NCBI RefSeq assembly: GCF_026230105.1
Contig: NC_079476.1
Span: 28,014,559-28,078,558 of the forward strand
Reading direction: 5' to 3'
DNA: 64,000 nt
Source of the DNA: Diorhabda sublineata
Lineage: Eukaryota; Arthropoda; Insecta; Coleoptera; Chrysomelidae
The position numbers were made by a program, and so were the translations under genes. The first letter of the stretch is position 1. Every line of letters begins with the position of its first letter. Positions 1-10,489 of this stretch are shown one piece after another. The notes beneath the pieces are model-generated. The model had not been told where the DNA came from. It made no database searches and was given only the letters and a program-made list of their open reading frames with translations.

Positions 1-199
1 CTAGAATGGAACTTGAATAACTCGTGTCGATTATTCTCCAGAAACTGTAATGCTCCATTCAAAATTATTCCCTAAAACCTTAAGAAAAGCATAAACATCA
101 AATGTCAATTGCAGAAGACCATTTGGAATAAGCAGAAAGTGATCCAATGCTGCTCAAACCAGTAATATGGGTGGTGAAAGCTTTTGAAATATTTTTCAA

Positions 200-620
200 G
201 TATGATTCCGAATAGAGCACCAAATTAAACAGTGACTGTTACTAAAGGATCCAAGATCAAAAGAAGCTCACATGAGCATTCGAGAGTAAGAAGGACGCTT
301 ATCTGCGTCTTTGAAAGCCGCTGGTTAGTTGGAGCATGAATTGGATATGCCGCCAATCTAGTATTTTATCTAGAATTACTTGTTAGAATTCCAGAAACAA
401 TCAGACATCACGAATAATTGGTTGCTGCACAATGACAATGCACTCTACCACTGCGCGTTGAATGTGTAGTAATTTTTGGCTACCACAGCCGCCACCCTAT
501 TCACTCTGTAACTTGTGCTATCAAAAGTTCAAACATAAGACTTTTAGAAATACTACAACATCTAGAAAAATAGCTGAAATCATTTTATTGGTGCAAATAT
601 AAGGGGATCCTGGTCAAATA
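200..620 (+). mobile_element. mariner transposase relic
   Basis: Conceptual translation gives scattered mariner-like blocks broken by stops. The clearest is LLHNDNALYH at about 422-451, matching the family's LLHHDNAPAH motif that carries the second catalytic Asp. Upstream text around 270-330 resembles the preceding block (arginine/valine, then a hydrophobic strand). No complete reading frame, start codon or terminal inverted repeat is visible. It is a heavily decayed fossil, and its limits are estimates from where similarity fades. Confidence 0.5.
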
Positions 621-639
621 ATTTCATAATAAATATTTT

Positions 640-2110
640 TTACAGCATTAGCTTCATTATCTAATTTTCAAAACTAGCATATGCAATTTTCTGTAAAACT
701 TCCCCAAGTTAATACTTATTTTCATACTTTATAGACTCGATACAGAAGAGTCCCTATTTATGTATTATGAAATATGATTCATTATGACTTTAGTTGTGGT
801 CTATTTAACTTTCGGCATTAAATCACCATGTATATAGTCCTTGTTTTTAGTTTATAGACTAAATTCAAATGTAACCATAGTTTGCTTCGACCAAAGTCGT
901 TTATATCAATAGTGTGAAAAATTTAATGTATATATTTCATAAGAGATTTATTTAAATCGCACAGAGAAACAGCGGCTGACACTTTTCAAAAACTTGTTTG
1001 AGAGCCGTCTCCATCTTGATTTGACAAACTACTTTAAATATTGAAAATCTCATAAACATGCTGCAGACGAAAGAGGTAAAGTAAATAATATATAAATATT
1101 TTATGTTGATAGATACTGATATAAGTAGAGACAAAAGTATCTTGAAAGCACCCCAAGCATTTAAAAAAAATATTGTTGAATTATCGCTCCGAGAAGTATG
1201 TGATATTTCATGTATCCGACGTTTTCAGTTGATCCAAACAAAAATTCCATTACATATACACATATAACAACCTAATAACCGTAAGCGTGATATTTACACA
1301 AAGGAATGAATTCTCAATGAAAAAACTTGAAACAGAATTCAACATTTATATTTGAAAAATATCAAATTATTTTGGATTATTATCTTGAAATGACTGGAAT
1401 TTTAAAACAATATCTCGAAATATATAGAAATTATACCAAAGACTAAAGGTCAAGTTTAACGTAACGTATGTTGATTGGTACAGTAATTTCGGAATTTATT
1501 GAAATATAATGGCGATAAAGATTTTTATTGAAAGACCTTTTTCTACCGATAGCTCCGTTATTTGTTTAAATTTTAAAAAAGAATCTTTGCATTGGTCATC
1601 TGAATTGAATTTTATTTTACAATATAATAAAGATTAAGATTCGAATTCTTGTACTTTTTGTAGTAAAAAGCTATATATATATATATAATAATCTTATATA
1701 TTCACAAATAACTTACCTAACACTAACATGACGTGATATTCACTTGCAATTTATAAAAAATTAGTCACTCTAAGATAAGCAGTACGTTTATACTGTAGGT
1801 CAAGACTGGTATACGAAACTGTATCAGCGATTATTCAGCGTATATTTATCTAGAAACAGTCTCTTCGGTACTTCACTCGTGTTTTAAAAACAAATTGAGA
1901 TTAATGATAAAATAAAAATATGATATTTAAATTACGCTTTGTAATTCAAACCATTCTACGGGTGTTCTAAAATTTAATGGTACTAGATTTCGCCTCACAG
2001 TTTATTGTATATCACTAACTAGTTTTTGCTAATTTTGTTAATATGTGGATATAACTTGATATTCTTATATATCTACAATGCCGACCATAAAATGATAAAA
2101 TGAGATTCGA
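640..2110. other. AT-rich intergenic DNA, nothing assigned
   Basis: No coding region, TIR pair or RNA gene could be supported here. There is only a short TA run near 1670-1687. Confidence 0.6.
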
Positions 2111-2484
2111 CATATAGGGAAATGTGGGGCAATGTGGAACAGAGGGGCAAAGTGGAATATCCGTTTAAAGTAAATACTTTTGGCGCCACCCCCTTCTATC
2201 CCTTTGTAAATGATAAGTAACCTATTTATCAACTCTTTTATAAAACGATTGTAACTTCAGTAAGGTTATGTTGTGTTTGAACTCCATTTTTGTGATTCAC
2301 CACGTTTTCTTGTAAGAAAAGGTAAGTGTTTACATTAACATTGTTATTATTAGAATTATAAATGGCCTTATTTTTTAAGTGGAATGGCCGAAAAAACTCC
2401 TTAGAAAAATAGATTTCATAACTGAAATAATTTAAAACAATCTTTAGACATTTCTATAGTTCTCTAACTAGCGATTCCCATTTT

Positions 2485-2518
2485 GGGGCAATGTGGAATA
2501 TGATTCCACTTTGCCCCA
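2485..2518. repeat. 34-nt imperfect palindrome of the Tigger subterminal motif
   Basis: GGGGCAATGTGGAAT is followed by its inverted copy ATTCCACTTTGCCCC with ATG/ATT in the centre. It repeats the TIR motif about 370 bp inside the element, just upstream of the transposase start. It may be a transposase binding site or an autoregulatory site. The function is inference. Confidence 0.6.
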
Positions 2519-2578
2519 GAAGTTATCCTAAAATAAAACATGTTATGTTTTATTTATTTTAGATGGTGCTTGACTATA

Positions 2579-3567
2579 ATGGAAGACATCTCAAAAAGCT
2601 GGTCGGAAGACTCAATAAAAATAGCTATAGCAGCAGTAAGAAGCGGTGAAAAAAAAAATACGTGGGAGCTTAATGTGCCCCGAGGAACTTTACACAGGCG
2701 GGTTCAAAGAGATAACCTAAAAAGGTATGGGTAGGCCTGTTTTTACACAAAAGGAAGAGAAGCTATTACAAGAGCACATTTTAAATATGGAAAAGAGATT
2801 TTTTGGATCACAATACAAGATTTTCAGAAACTTGCCTTTAAGTTTGCAGAAAAAAATTCAATCCTTCATCCTTTTAATAAGGAGCTGGGTCTGGCTGGAA
2901 GGGACTGGGTGTATGGTTTCCTAAAGCGGCATCCAGAAATTTCTATTCCCCAATCAGAAAATACCTCACTGGCTCGAGAACCCGCTTTTAATAAAAACAA
3001 TGCTGGGACCTTTTTTGAACTCCTGGGGAACCTAATGGGCAAATTTAAATTTTCTGTAAGCCAAATATTTAATACAAATGAAACTGGCATAACTACAGTC
3101 CCCAACAAACTGCCCAAAATTCTCTCATTGAAAGTGAAGAAACAAGTGGAACTGCTGGCATCAGCTGAACGTAGAACCTTAGTGACGGCAGAGCTCTGCT
3201 TTAGTATGTCTGGGCAATATGTGCCTCCTTTACTGATCTTCCCTCGCGTTAGAAAAGACCCAGCTTTTGAGAAGGGTCTTCCTCCCGACAGTCTGGTGGT
3301 TGCACATCCTTCAGGATGAATGCAACTGAAATTTTCGCACCATTATGGTTCGAGAATTTCTTCCGCCAAGCTCGACCAACTAAAGAAGAACCAGTTCTAC
3401 TTATATTAGATGGCCATGCCACTCATACCAAGAATTTAACACTCCTCGAGACGGCGCGAACAAACAACGTGCATATTTTGGTTATTCCGCCTCACACATC
3501 CCATCGACTTCAAACATTGGGCGTGAGGTTTATGAAGCCATTGAACACCTTTTATGCACGTGGCTAA
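2579..3567 (+). pseudogene. Tigger/pogo-like transposase pseudogene
   Basis: The reading frame starts with ATG at 2579 (MEDISKSW), an N-terminal helix-turn-helix of the CENP-B/jerky kind (VPRGTLHRRV). It shifts near 2730 (KRYG to GRPVFT), again near 2795-2815, then runs through the LAGRDWVYGFLKRHPE block at about 2890-2938. A further frameshift at about 3314 separates PSG from MNATEIF. The DDE core is recognisable: NTNETG at about 3070 stands where the family has LDETG, DGHATH at about 3410 keeps the second Asp, and LQTLGVRF at about 3512 has Gly where the family has Asp (LQPLDV). Two of three catalytic acids and the frame are lost, so no activity is expected. Confidence 0.75.
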
Positions 3568-3969
3568 GAAATAATTCTGGGAAAGTGAGTGGTCACATTG
3601 AAACATATCAGCTCTATTTTTGGGGAAGCTTATATGAGGGCAGCGACTACACAGACAGCAAATGTTGTTGTTAACTCTTACACTTTGCTCCACATTCCCC
3701 TAATTTAAATTATGTCTATTTTGTGTCCAAAATATTAGAATTAAATTCATATGTAAGGAATAATTTTACACAACACATCTTTGAATTATAAATGGCTCGT
3801 CCCAAGCTCTTTTTATAAGTACATTATCATATACCTCAGAAAGGTTTCGTACAGTGGAATGATTTCCAGAACAGATCTTAATCGATGACACGGAAAATCA
3901 CTGCTTTAATACTACCTTGACTCAGAATTGATCACTGTGTCGCGTTTTTTTCATGTTTATTTCTGCATA

Positions 3970-5425
3970 CAGTAAGACCCCGCTTAACGCTGTTTCGGTT
4001 TAGCGCTCTTTTATTTCAACCCGGGGATTCCCCGAAATCGCTCGCAGCATACGGGGATTCCCCGAAATATTATGCAGCGATAGGTTTCAAATACATATCC
4101 GAAAGAGTGTACTTGTATTTCTTGTTTTGTGCCGTATTGTACAGACATATTTTAATTATTGGAAACATTTGTTGATATTATTGTAAGTAGGTATTAATTT
4201 ATATATTTAATACTATATTACAGTGTCAAATATTTTGATATTAAGTTTTTTACTATGGGTGATAATGAAAAAGAAAAGAAAGCAACCAGAAAAAGCATTT
4301 AACTCAAAACTAAAATGGAAGTGATTAGAAGATTAGATTCTGGTGAACGTAAAACTCTAGTGCTTCATTGAAATTGCTAACTTCAACAATAAGGACCATC
4401 ATGAAGAATAAAGAAAAAATACTGTCGTCGGCAACTGCAACTAGAATTACCCGTTCTAGAAATAATATCATGGTTTGACGACGAAATTGACCGCAATATG
4501 CCATTAAGCCAATCTATCATAATGGAAAAAGTTAGAAGAATTTTTAATTACATTCAGGCTGAGACAATTGACAAAAGTGAAACTTTCGTTGCTAGTCGAG
4601 GATGGTTTAATAGATTTAAACATCGAAATAGACCTTTCTTGGAATGAGGTAACAGAAGGAGTATGGAAGAATATTTGGCCGGATTTAAGTAAGAGCGATG
4701 ACGTTGGACACTCTGTCGATGTGGATGAAATAGTGGAAGAGATAGTGAAATTAACGAAGCGGTTTTGAAGGGGTAAATGTGGAAGATGTCGAAGAAATAA
4801 TTCAAGAAGCAGTGGCTAGTCTTTCTAATGATGAACTCAAGGAATTAACCGAACAAGAAGAAAACAAAAATGTTGACAGCAGAGATTTAGAAGAAGAGCA
4901 AAAAGAACCTTACATGGCGTTTGTAAAAAGGAGTTTGTCTACCATAACTGAAATAATGGATCAATTCATTGAAAATGATCCGAATTTTGACAGGAGCTCA
5001 AAAGTAAGGCGAGGTGTTAGAGATGCTCTATCCGTTTATGAAGAACTTTTAAGAGAACAACGCAAAAGAAAAAGGCAAACAACATTAGATGCTTTTGCCA
5101 CAAAAAGGCAAAACACTGAAAACGCGGAAGGCTAACTAAATAGAATTTTATTTGGTTTTTTTAAGAATATTCCTTTTGTTATTTATATTTTGCTTTTATT
5201 TTTGTAAGAAATAATAATGTGGTATTAATTTGGGCTTTAAGAAAGAAATGTTTGGTTTTATTTTTATTAAAAAAACATACTTTTTAAATTTAATACCTAA
5301 CCAATTTCCTAGCCATCTTAACCTAAACCCAATATTTACATGTAAAGATAGTCTCGTTTAACGCTGTTTCGCATTACGTTCTACTTTGATGTAACGTATC
5401 CCCCGCGTTTAGCGGGGTATTACTG
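3970..5425 (+). mobile_element. internally deleted Tigger element, about 1.46 kb
   Basis: The left TIR CAGTAAGACCCCGCTTAACG at 3970 is inverted at the right end, whose reverse complement reads CAGTAATACCCCGCTAAACG and ends at 5425. A TA flanks each side (3968-3969 and 5426-5427), giving clean Tigger-type termini with a TA target duplication. Subterminal GGGGATTCCCCGAAAT is repeated at about 4022 and 4057. The interior carries N- and C-terminal transposase segments without the DDE core, so it is a non-autonomous deletion derivative. It is unrelated in TIR sequence to the Tigger-like element just to its left. Confidence 0.8.
4255..5135 (+). pseudogene. Tigger transposase, DDE core deleted
   Basis: MGDNEKEKKATRKS begins at 4255, followed by a stop and LKTKMEVIRRLDSGE, the CENP-B N-terminal helix-turn-helix. 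The CENP-B/HTH_Tnp block FDDEIDRNMPLSQS and SRGWFNRFK follow at about 4478-4620. At about 4640 the text jumps to NEVTEGVWKNIWPDL, which lies after the catalytic domain in Tigger proteins, so the DDE domain is missing. The C-terminal open frame at 4779-5135 (118 codons) is acidic then basic. It ends with RKRKRQTTLDAF, where QTTLDAF matches a PCNA-interacting (PIP) box. Confidence 0.7.
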
Positions 5426-5429
5426 TATG

Positions 5430-6150
5430 TTTAAATAGCAAGTATTTCTGCCTTATAAGCTCTAGCGCAGGATCTTGATAATAGTAGTGAGTCTTTGATG
5501 AAAGCAATAAATAATCCAGGTTTTGGAACCATCTGTATACCTTTTAGGTTTAAGTGGTTGATCTTATTTTCAATTGTTCCACTGATCACCTAAATATAGT
5601 TGATTAAGGTCCACCAAGCTCTTTGTTTTCTGATTTTCTCATTACCCGTACTTCCTCAGATATTCTAACTTTAGGAGATAATTTATCTATCACTCAAGAT
5701 CTGACCAATAACCACTGGATTCGTAATAAGGATTATAATTCATAGAGATTTGCATCATTTCAAATAATAATTTTGTGATATTCTATAAGTAGTTAACATT
5801 CATACCAGTTGTGACCGAGTACTAAATTGAAGTTGCTTAGAATTACATGCTTGGCTTGAGCAGATTTTTTTTATATGGCTACATTTTAACTAAATGCTTA
5901 AATCAATCGTAAAAATTGCAGATACTGGAATAAGGATAATCCTCACTGGATGTATGAATCTATACCATCAAAAAATCAATAGTTGATGAATAATTATTGA
6001 TCTTCATCATTTTTGAGAAAATATTACAGGGATTATCTGCAATTCCTGCAAACAGAAGTAATAACTGTCTTTTTCAATATGTTTACAAACACCACCTCCA
6101 TATTCACTTAATACATAGTAGTATCTAGTTACATTAAGGTGGCGCACTCT
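5430..6150. other. Unassigned AT-rich DNA
   Basis: No reading frame, TIR or RNA signature was recognised between the Tigger element and the DUF4817 relic. Confidence 0.6.
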
Positions 6151-6159
6151 GGCATTATC

Positions 6160-6440
6160 CTCATGATTTTTCGAGTTTTGATAGCAGTGTTTTCTTGAAA
6201 AGTGGATTGGTAGGTGTCCGAGATCTCCCTGAGCTTCTACATTTTTTTTTTATTTCGAATCAAAGATTTAAGCAGATAAACCATATAATCTACAGGAGAT
6301 GAAAGAGCGAATTAGAGACAAAGTAAATAGAATTACTGTTGTTCGTAATGTGCAAGAAGAATTTGTCGATTTGCGATTATCATGAGATCAGTGAATGACA
6401 TTTTGAGCTTTTAAATTAGTTTTATATATTACAAGGAATT
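6160..6440 (+). mobile_element. C-terminal relic of a DUF4817-type mariner-like transposase
   Basis: The frame around 6205-6260 retains a decayed WIGR...PRSP...FFFYF block (family: WIGRGGP..WPPRSPDLTPLDFFLWG). About 6270-6375 then gives YNLQEMKERIRDKVNRIT and VVRNVQEEFVD, the conserved C-terminal helices of this IS630/Tc1-mariner-like family. The text stops soon after. No TIR was found. It is truncated on the 5' side. Confidence 0.55.
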
Positions 6441-7000
6441 TTTGTATTCATATGATCTTATTTTAACTTAATCTTAATCATTGTAATAAATTTGGAAACG
6501 TTAACATCGAATAGAGGATGAGGAGTTATTTCAAAAATATATCACTAGCCAATACTTCCCATTTGAAAAATTAGATGTTGTACCTATCATTATAAAGGGG
6601 ATGAAGGTAGAAATTGCATTTTCATATTCAGAAATGCCTTTTTTCAAAATTTCACGTGAGTTTTATAACTCAATTCACAACTTTATAAAACGCTATTTAT
6701 TAAGAAAAAAATATAATTATATAAAGTGGTTTCAATAATCTGAGAACTGTACTCGTTGGATGTCAAGACTATTAAGAAGACATTATGCGTGAATAAGCTC
6801 TTTTAAATGCTAATCTTAGTGTATACAAAAGCTATAATTAATTATATTTGTTAATATAAATTAAAAGTAAGTAATTTGTTACGTTAATGGAACTTCAAGT
6901 GTCCCTTAGACATTTGAAATCGCTTAAATATAACGTTGGTTCCCTTAGGATCGGTCAGTGTACTATAAATCTTAACGAATACATCTTCTTCTTCTTCTAC
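6440..7000. other. Unassigned AT-rich DNA
   Basis: Nothing recognised apart from an AAG/TTC-rich tract at about 6983-7002, which is probably the 3' tail of the neighbouring LINE. Confidence 0.5.
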
Positions 7001-7445
7001 TTCTTGGAGATCTGTCAATCTGTTAGTTCTGAAGCTGCCTCTGCATCTTTTCGTGAGAGGTGGATTGCCAACTATCTTTCCACCTTTTAGGTGGTCTCCC
7101 GGGAGGCCTTGAGCCGGGCGGGTTGTTTTCTAGGACTGTTCTCGGAAGTCTGTTCTCGTCCATCCGTCTTACATGGTTGTACCACTGCCTCTTACGTTTT
7201 CTTCCCCATCTCACAATGTCTTGTATCCCGCATTGCTCTTTGACATCTGTATTTCTTACTATGTCTCTTCTTGTTTTCCCCACTATTGTTCTCAGTGTTT
7301 TCATCTCGGCCACCCTCAGCATTTGTTTCGTGTTGTTGGTGTCCTCGCGGACTTTCGTGCCGTACGTCTTGATGGGTCTGATACAAGTCTTGTAGATTCT
7401 AATTTTGCTATTTTTGGGTCGTGGATACTTGATATGTCGAATACA
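6980..7445 (-). mobile_element. 3' end of a non-LTR retrotransposon (RT C-terminus)
   Basis: Minus-strand frame from about 7440 to 7023 reads SKIRIYKTCIRPIKTYGTKV, then VAEMKTLRTIVGKTRRDIVR, WYNHVRRMDENRLPRTV and a Pro/Gly/Arg-rich tail (PPGSRPPGRPPKRWKDSW). These are the typical thumb/C-terminal blocks of arthropod LINE ORF2 proteins. The catalytic RT is absent, consistent with 5' truncation. The minus-strand tail runs into AAGAAG repeats (6980-7002), a likely microsatellite-type 3' tail. Confidence 0.65.
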
Positions 7446-7499
7446 TAGAATACAATAACTAGAAGTTAAATAGGTAGATTTATGATTATTCACAGTCAC

Positions 7500-8850
7500 T
7501 TTAATATAAGAGAAAAATTAGGTAATCCCAGACGATACGTTAATGGAGTGTAAAATAAGAGACACATAGTATTACTTAATATATGATAAACAGATCCTAA
7601 TGGTTCCCATCAGGAGTGGTGAGATAAGTCCTTCCTTCTAAAGTTCAACTTCGAGAGCTAACGAGGAAATTGAACACTAGTAGGGTTGATAGGGTGCTTT
7701 TCTGTCAGTGACATCCACCGGGAATGAAGTTTCTTGCTAACTATGGTTCCTCCAAATAGAATAAGAGGAAAATAAATAATTATTATCCATATACTGGGCA
7801 TTGAGTTAATTTCTTGAAAATTTGATTCAGGGCGGTTGTCGTTGATTTAGGATTTTAATTTCCCTTGATTTCAACTAACAATCTGGTGGAATATTGGTTA
7901 GGTGAGGTGCCTGTAACTTCTATTACTTCTTCTTGGTTTTCTATTTGTATTTTACCTTTTTTAGTTTCGTTGGTAAGCTGATTAAGGTCGTAATAGTGTA
8001 TTAAATTATGATAATAATCAGTCATTATAGCAGTTTCCAACCTTAGTGGTATAAGTTTTAATTGTTATCTAGGTTTTTAGGGTCATTTTATTTTCATTGT
8101 GTTTACAGCTTTTAGAATTTCATCCAATTATTGTGCACAACGAGACTCTATGTTTAATAAATTAGGTAAGTATCCTTTATTAATATCTATGTTAGTTTAT
8201 AAAAGTTTCAAAATATCCATTCCTATTAATACTATGAAATTTAAACAAAAGAATTTTTGAAATAATTTCTTATATATTGTGATGCTAATGCCGAACCAAA
8301 TGTTTTTTAGGACTTGGTGAATATTTTTAAATCACGCTGATCTATGCCTATCCTATCCATTATTTTGTTTAGTATTACTAAATATAGAGAATCGTACTTT
8401 ATAGGGTTGCTCATCACATGACCAAATTATTCCAATTTAGGTAAATCGCTTCATAATGCTCACTATTTCTTAAGATTTGTTCATGTGCTCAAGAACCTTT
8501 TTGTAATCGACCAAACTTATCTTAAAAACACGACAATCAACCTAAATCTCAAGTGCTTCCAAACGTTTGAGCAGATTTTCTGTGGGAGTCCATGCTTCTG
8601 GATTGTACAAGAGCACAGTAAAGACTTAACATCGTGCCATCCTCATACGCACTTCAAGATATTGGCGGCAAAGGATTTTTTCGACTTTCATAAAACTTGC
8701 TCCTGCTTTGGCTATTCTTGCTCGTACCCCACGTTAGGATCCCATTTATTGTTTATTACGGTTGTTGATTTTTTCACTTGATCTAATTATACCTTCAAAA
8801 CCGTAATTTCTCTTTCTGGTACCGTTATGACAGTACCTATATGTACTACC
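7500..8850. other. Unassigned DNA
   Basis: Short open frames on both strands show no recognisable domain. No TIR pair or RNA gene seen. Confidence 0.5.
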
Positions 8851-8899
8851 TATGAGCCTATATATTTTTTCTAGCGGACTGACTACTAAAAGAGTATCG

Positions 8900-9300
8900 T
8901 TAGTATTGTGTATATTGTTTGTAAGTTCTGAAAAAACTAGCTGTCGACAACAACATAATACAACAAACCAAGAAATTCGATTACCTTGGAGTAGCAATAT
9001 CCAGCGAACAATATCAATAAAGGCACCAAGGATCCGAAGATATTTGGAAGATATAATAAGTAAAAACAAAATTATGAGTATACAAAGCAAGATAAGAATC
9101 TACAAAACATGCGATGTTATCACTTATCCAAAGGTAACAAGATCCGAAACATCAAAAACAATAATGAGGGCGACTGAAATGAGTTAGAGAACGTAAAAGA
9201 GGTTGGAGAAATCATATACAAGAAATTCCCGAAAACAGAATGGCAAAAAGGGCAAAAAACCAGAAATCAAACACACGCGTCTACTATGCAAAAAACTGAA
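8900..9300 (+). mobile_element. decayed LINE RT C-terminus
   Basis: Plus-strand translation in shifting frames gives KKFDYLGVAIS at about 8965, IQSKIRIYKTC at about 9078 and a late NRMAKRAKNQ-type segment near 9240. These are the same C-terminal blocks as in the LINE fragment at 6980-7445, in the opposite orientation. Multiple frameshifts are present. It may belong to the same family as that fragment. Confidence 0.5.
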
Positions 9301-9589
9301 GCTCAGTTTCTCAAGAAGAGCTTAAGAGTAAGATTCGTACGTGATTTGTATCTCCCCTTTTCCAAAAGAAAAAAAGAAACAACTTCGAGAATTTATTCAT
9401 ATTTATCCATTAGTATCTATAGTAACAATAGTGACTGCAGTTCGTTGTAGGAGACGGTTTGAAGTTTAAGGAGGACTTTGCAATGAAAAAATTAATTTAT
9501 TATGAATAGAATATTTTAATTTTCAACCTACTCTCTTTTTAACTTCAATTACACATCTAGTTTAGCTAGTTTTAAATTTTTTCAAATTA

Positions 9590-9890
9590 TTTCTCTGTCA
9601 TCGCCTCTTCATTTTCCTACAATTGCTTTCTACCCAGTTCTGTTTTCTTAGTTTGATGATGGATGATGTATTAAATTCTGCAATCACTAACGAACGGGTA
9701 GGCGCATTATCGTTATAGAAAGACACTATTTTCTTTAACAAATGCGATCATTTTTTCTTACGATAGACCTTAAAACATACCAGATATATGAAGATTTCAC
9801 CTTTGGAATCCCAAAATACTACCTTGACTTTACTGGGAGCACTTTCTCGGATAAAATCTAGCCAAAAGCATATACAGATTATTCTCATAT
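9590..9890 (-). mobile_element. mariner transposase relic
   Basis: Minus strand from about 9840 gives SKVKVVFWDSKGEIFIY, then from about 9755 KKIVSFYNDNAPTRSLVIAE. These match the mariner blocks around the beta-strand WDSKG and the second catalytic Asp (HQDNAPAH). The first catalytic block and the termini were not found. Frames are broken. Confidence 0.55.
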
Positions 9891-10329
9891 TACAGGTGGC
9901 CAACTCGAAATAGATGTAAGAGAGCGTAACATTTTACAAGTTTCAACTGTTTGGATCTATTTACGCCAATTATTAAGTTATATTTATTATTAATGTATTT
10001 ATCTTGTTATCAGTTTTGTTTACTTGATCTAAATTGGAAAATATGAAAATATATAAATTTTTGCTACAAAAATTTACCTGTGGAGGAATTAGTCTCCACT
10101 CCAATGTCTATAACAAAGAAAATTATGAAAAGTGGATTGATCTTTATAAGCAATTGATTTCAACGTCGTGAAGTGTGTGACGGATAAAGGTACGACATTA
10201 AAAATTTTCTTCAATTTCTCATTTCTTAGACGTTTTGATATACTAATGCATCTAAATGTTCTTGATTTTAGGTCTCTTCTGTTTAAAAATTACCTTTTTT
10301 TGATAGTTTTTAAAAGAAAGATAAATTTT

Positions 10330-10359
10330 GACGTTTCGACTTTTCTTTAAGTCTTTATC
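10330..10359 (-). ncRNA. hammerhead-ribozyme-like motif in PLE tail (copy 1)
   Basis: The minus strand reads GATAAA, then GACT-TAAAGAAA-AGTC (4-bp stem II), then GAAACGTC. GAAAC after stem II is the hammerhead signature. The preceding CUGANGA box is degenerate (GATAAA). PLEs are known to encode type I hammerheads. Catalysis in this copy is doubtful. Confidence 0.4.
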
Positions 10360-10489
10360 TTATTTATATTGATCTATAGATCACCTTCATCATGAATATC
10401 CAAATAAGGACAAAATCAACTTAGAACTTTGTTCCAATAAGAAAAATTAATTTGTCCTTGGTTTCCACATCTCAAATATATTAAATTTA

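Larger units (their letters stand above)
2115..3702 (+). mobile_element. Tigger/pogo-like DNA transposon, about 1.6 kb
   Basis: The left end (TAGGGAAATGTGGGGCAATG, from 2115) is inverted at the right end, where the reverse complement reads TAGGGGAATGTGGAGCAAAG and ends at 3702. Both ends abut TA, the target dinucleotide of Tc1/mariner/pogo elements. The interior encodes a broken DDE transposase. The subterminal motif GGGGCAAWGTGGAAT recurs at 2133-2155 and in the palindrome at 2485-2518, plausible transposase binding sites. The element is full length in outline but inactive. Confidence 0.75.

Noticed and set aside
7060..7448. Plus-strand frames of 91-111 codons
   Set aside because: They are antisense to the LINE RT C-terminus at 6980-7445, whose minus-strand motifs are clear.
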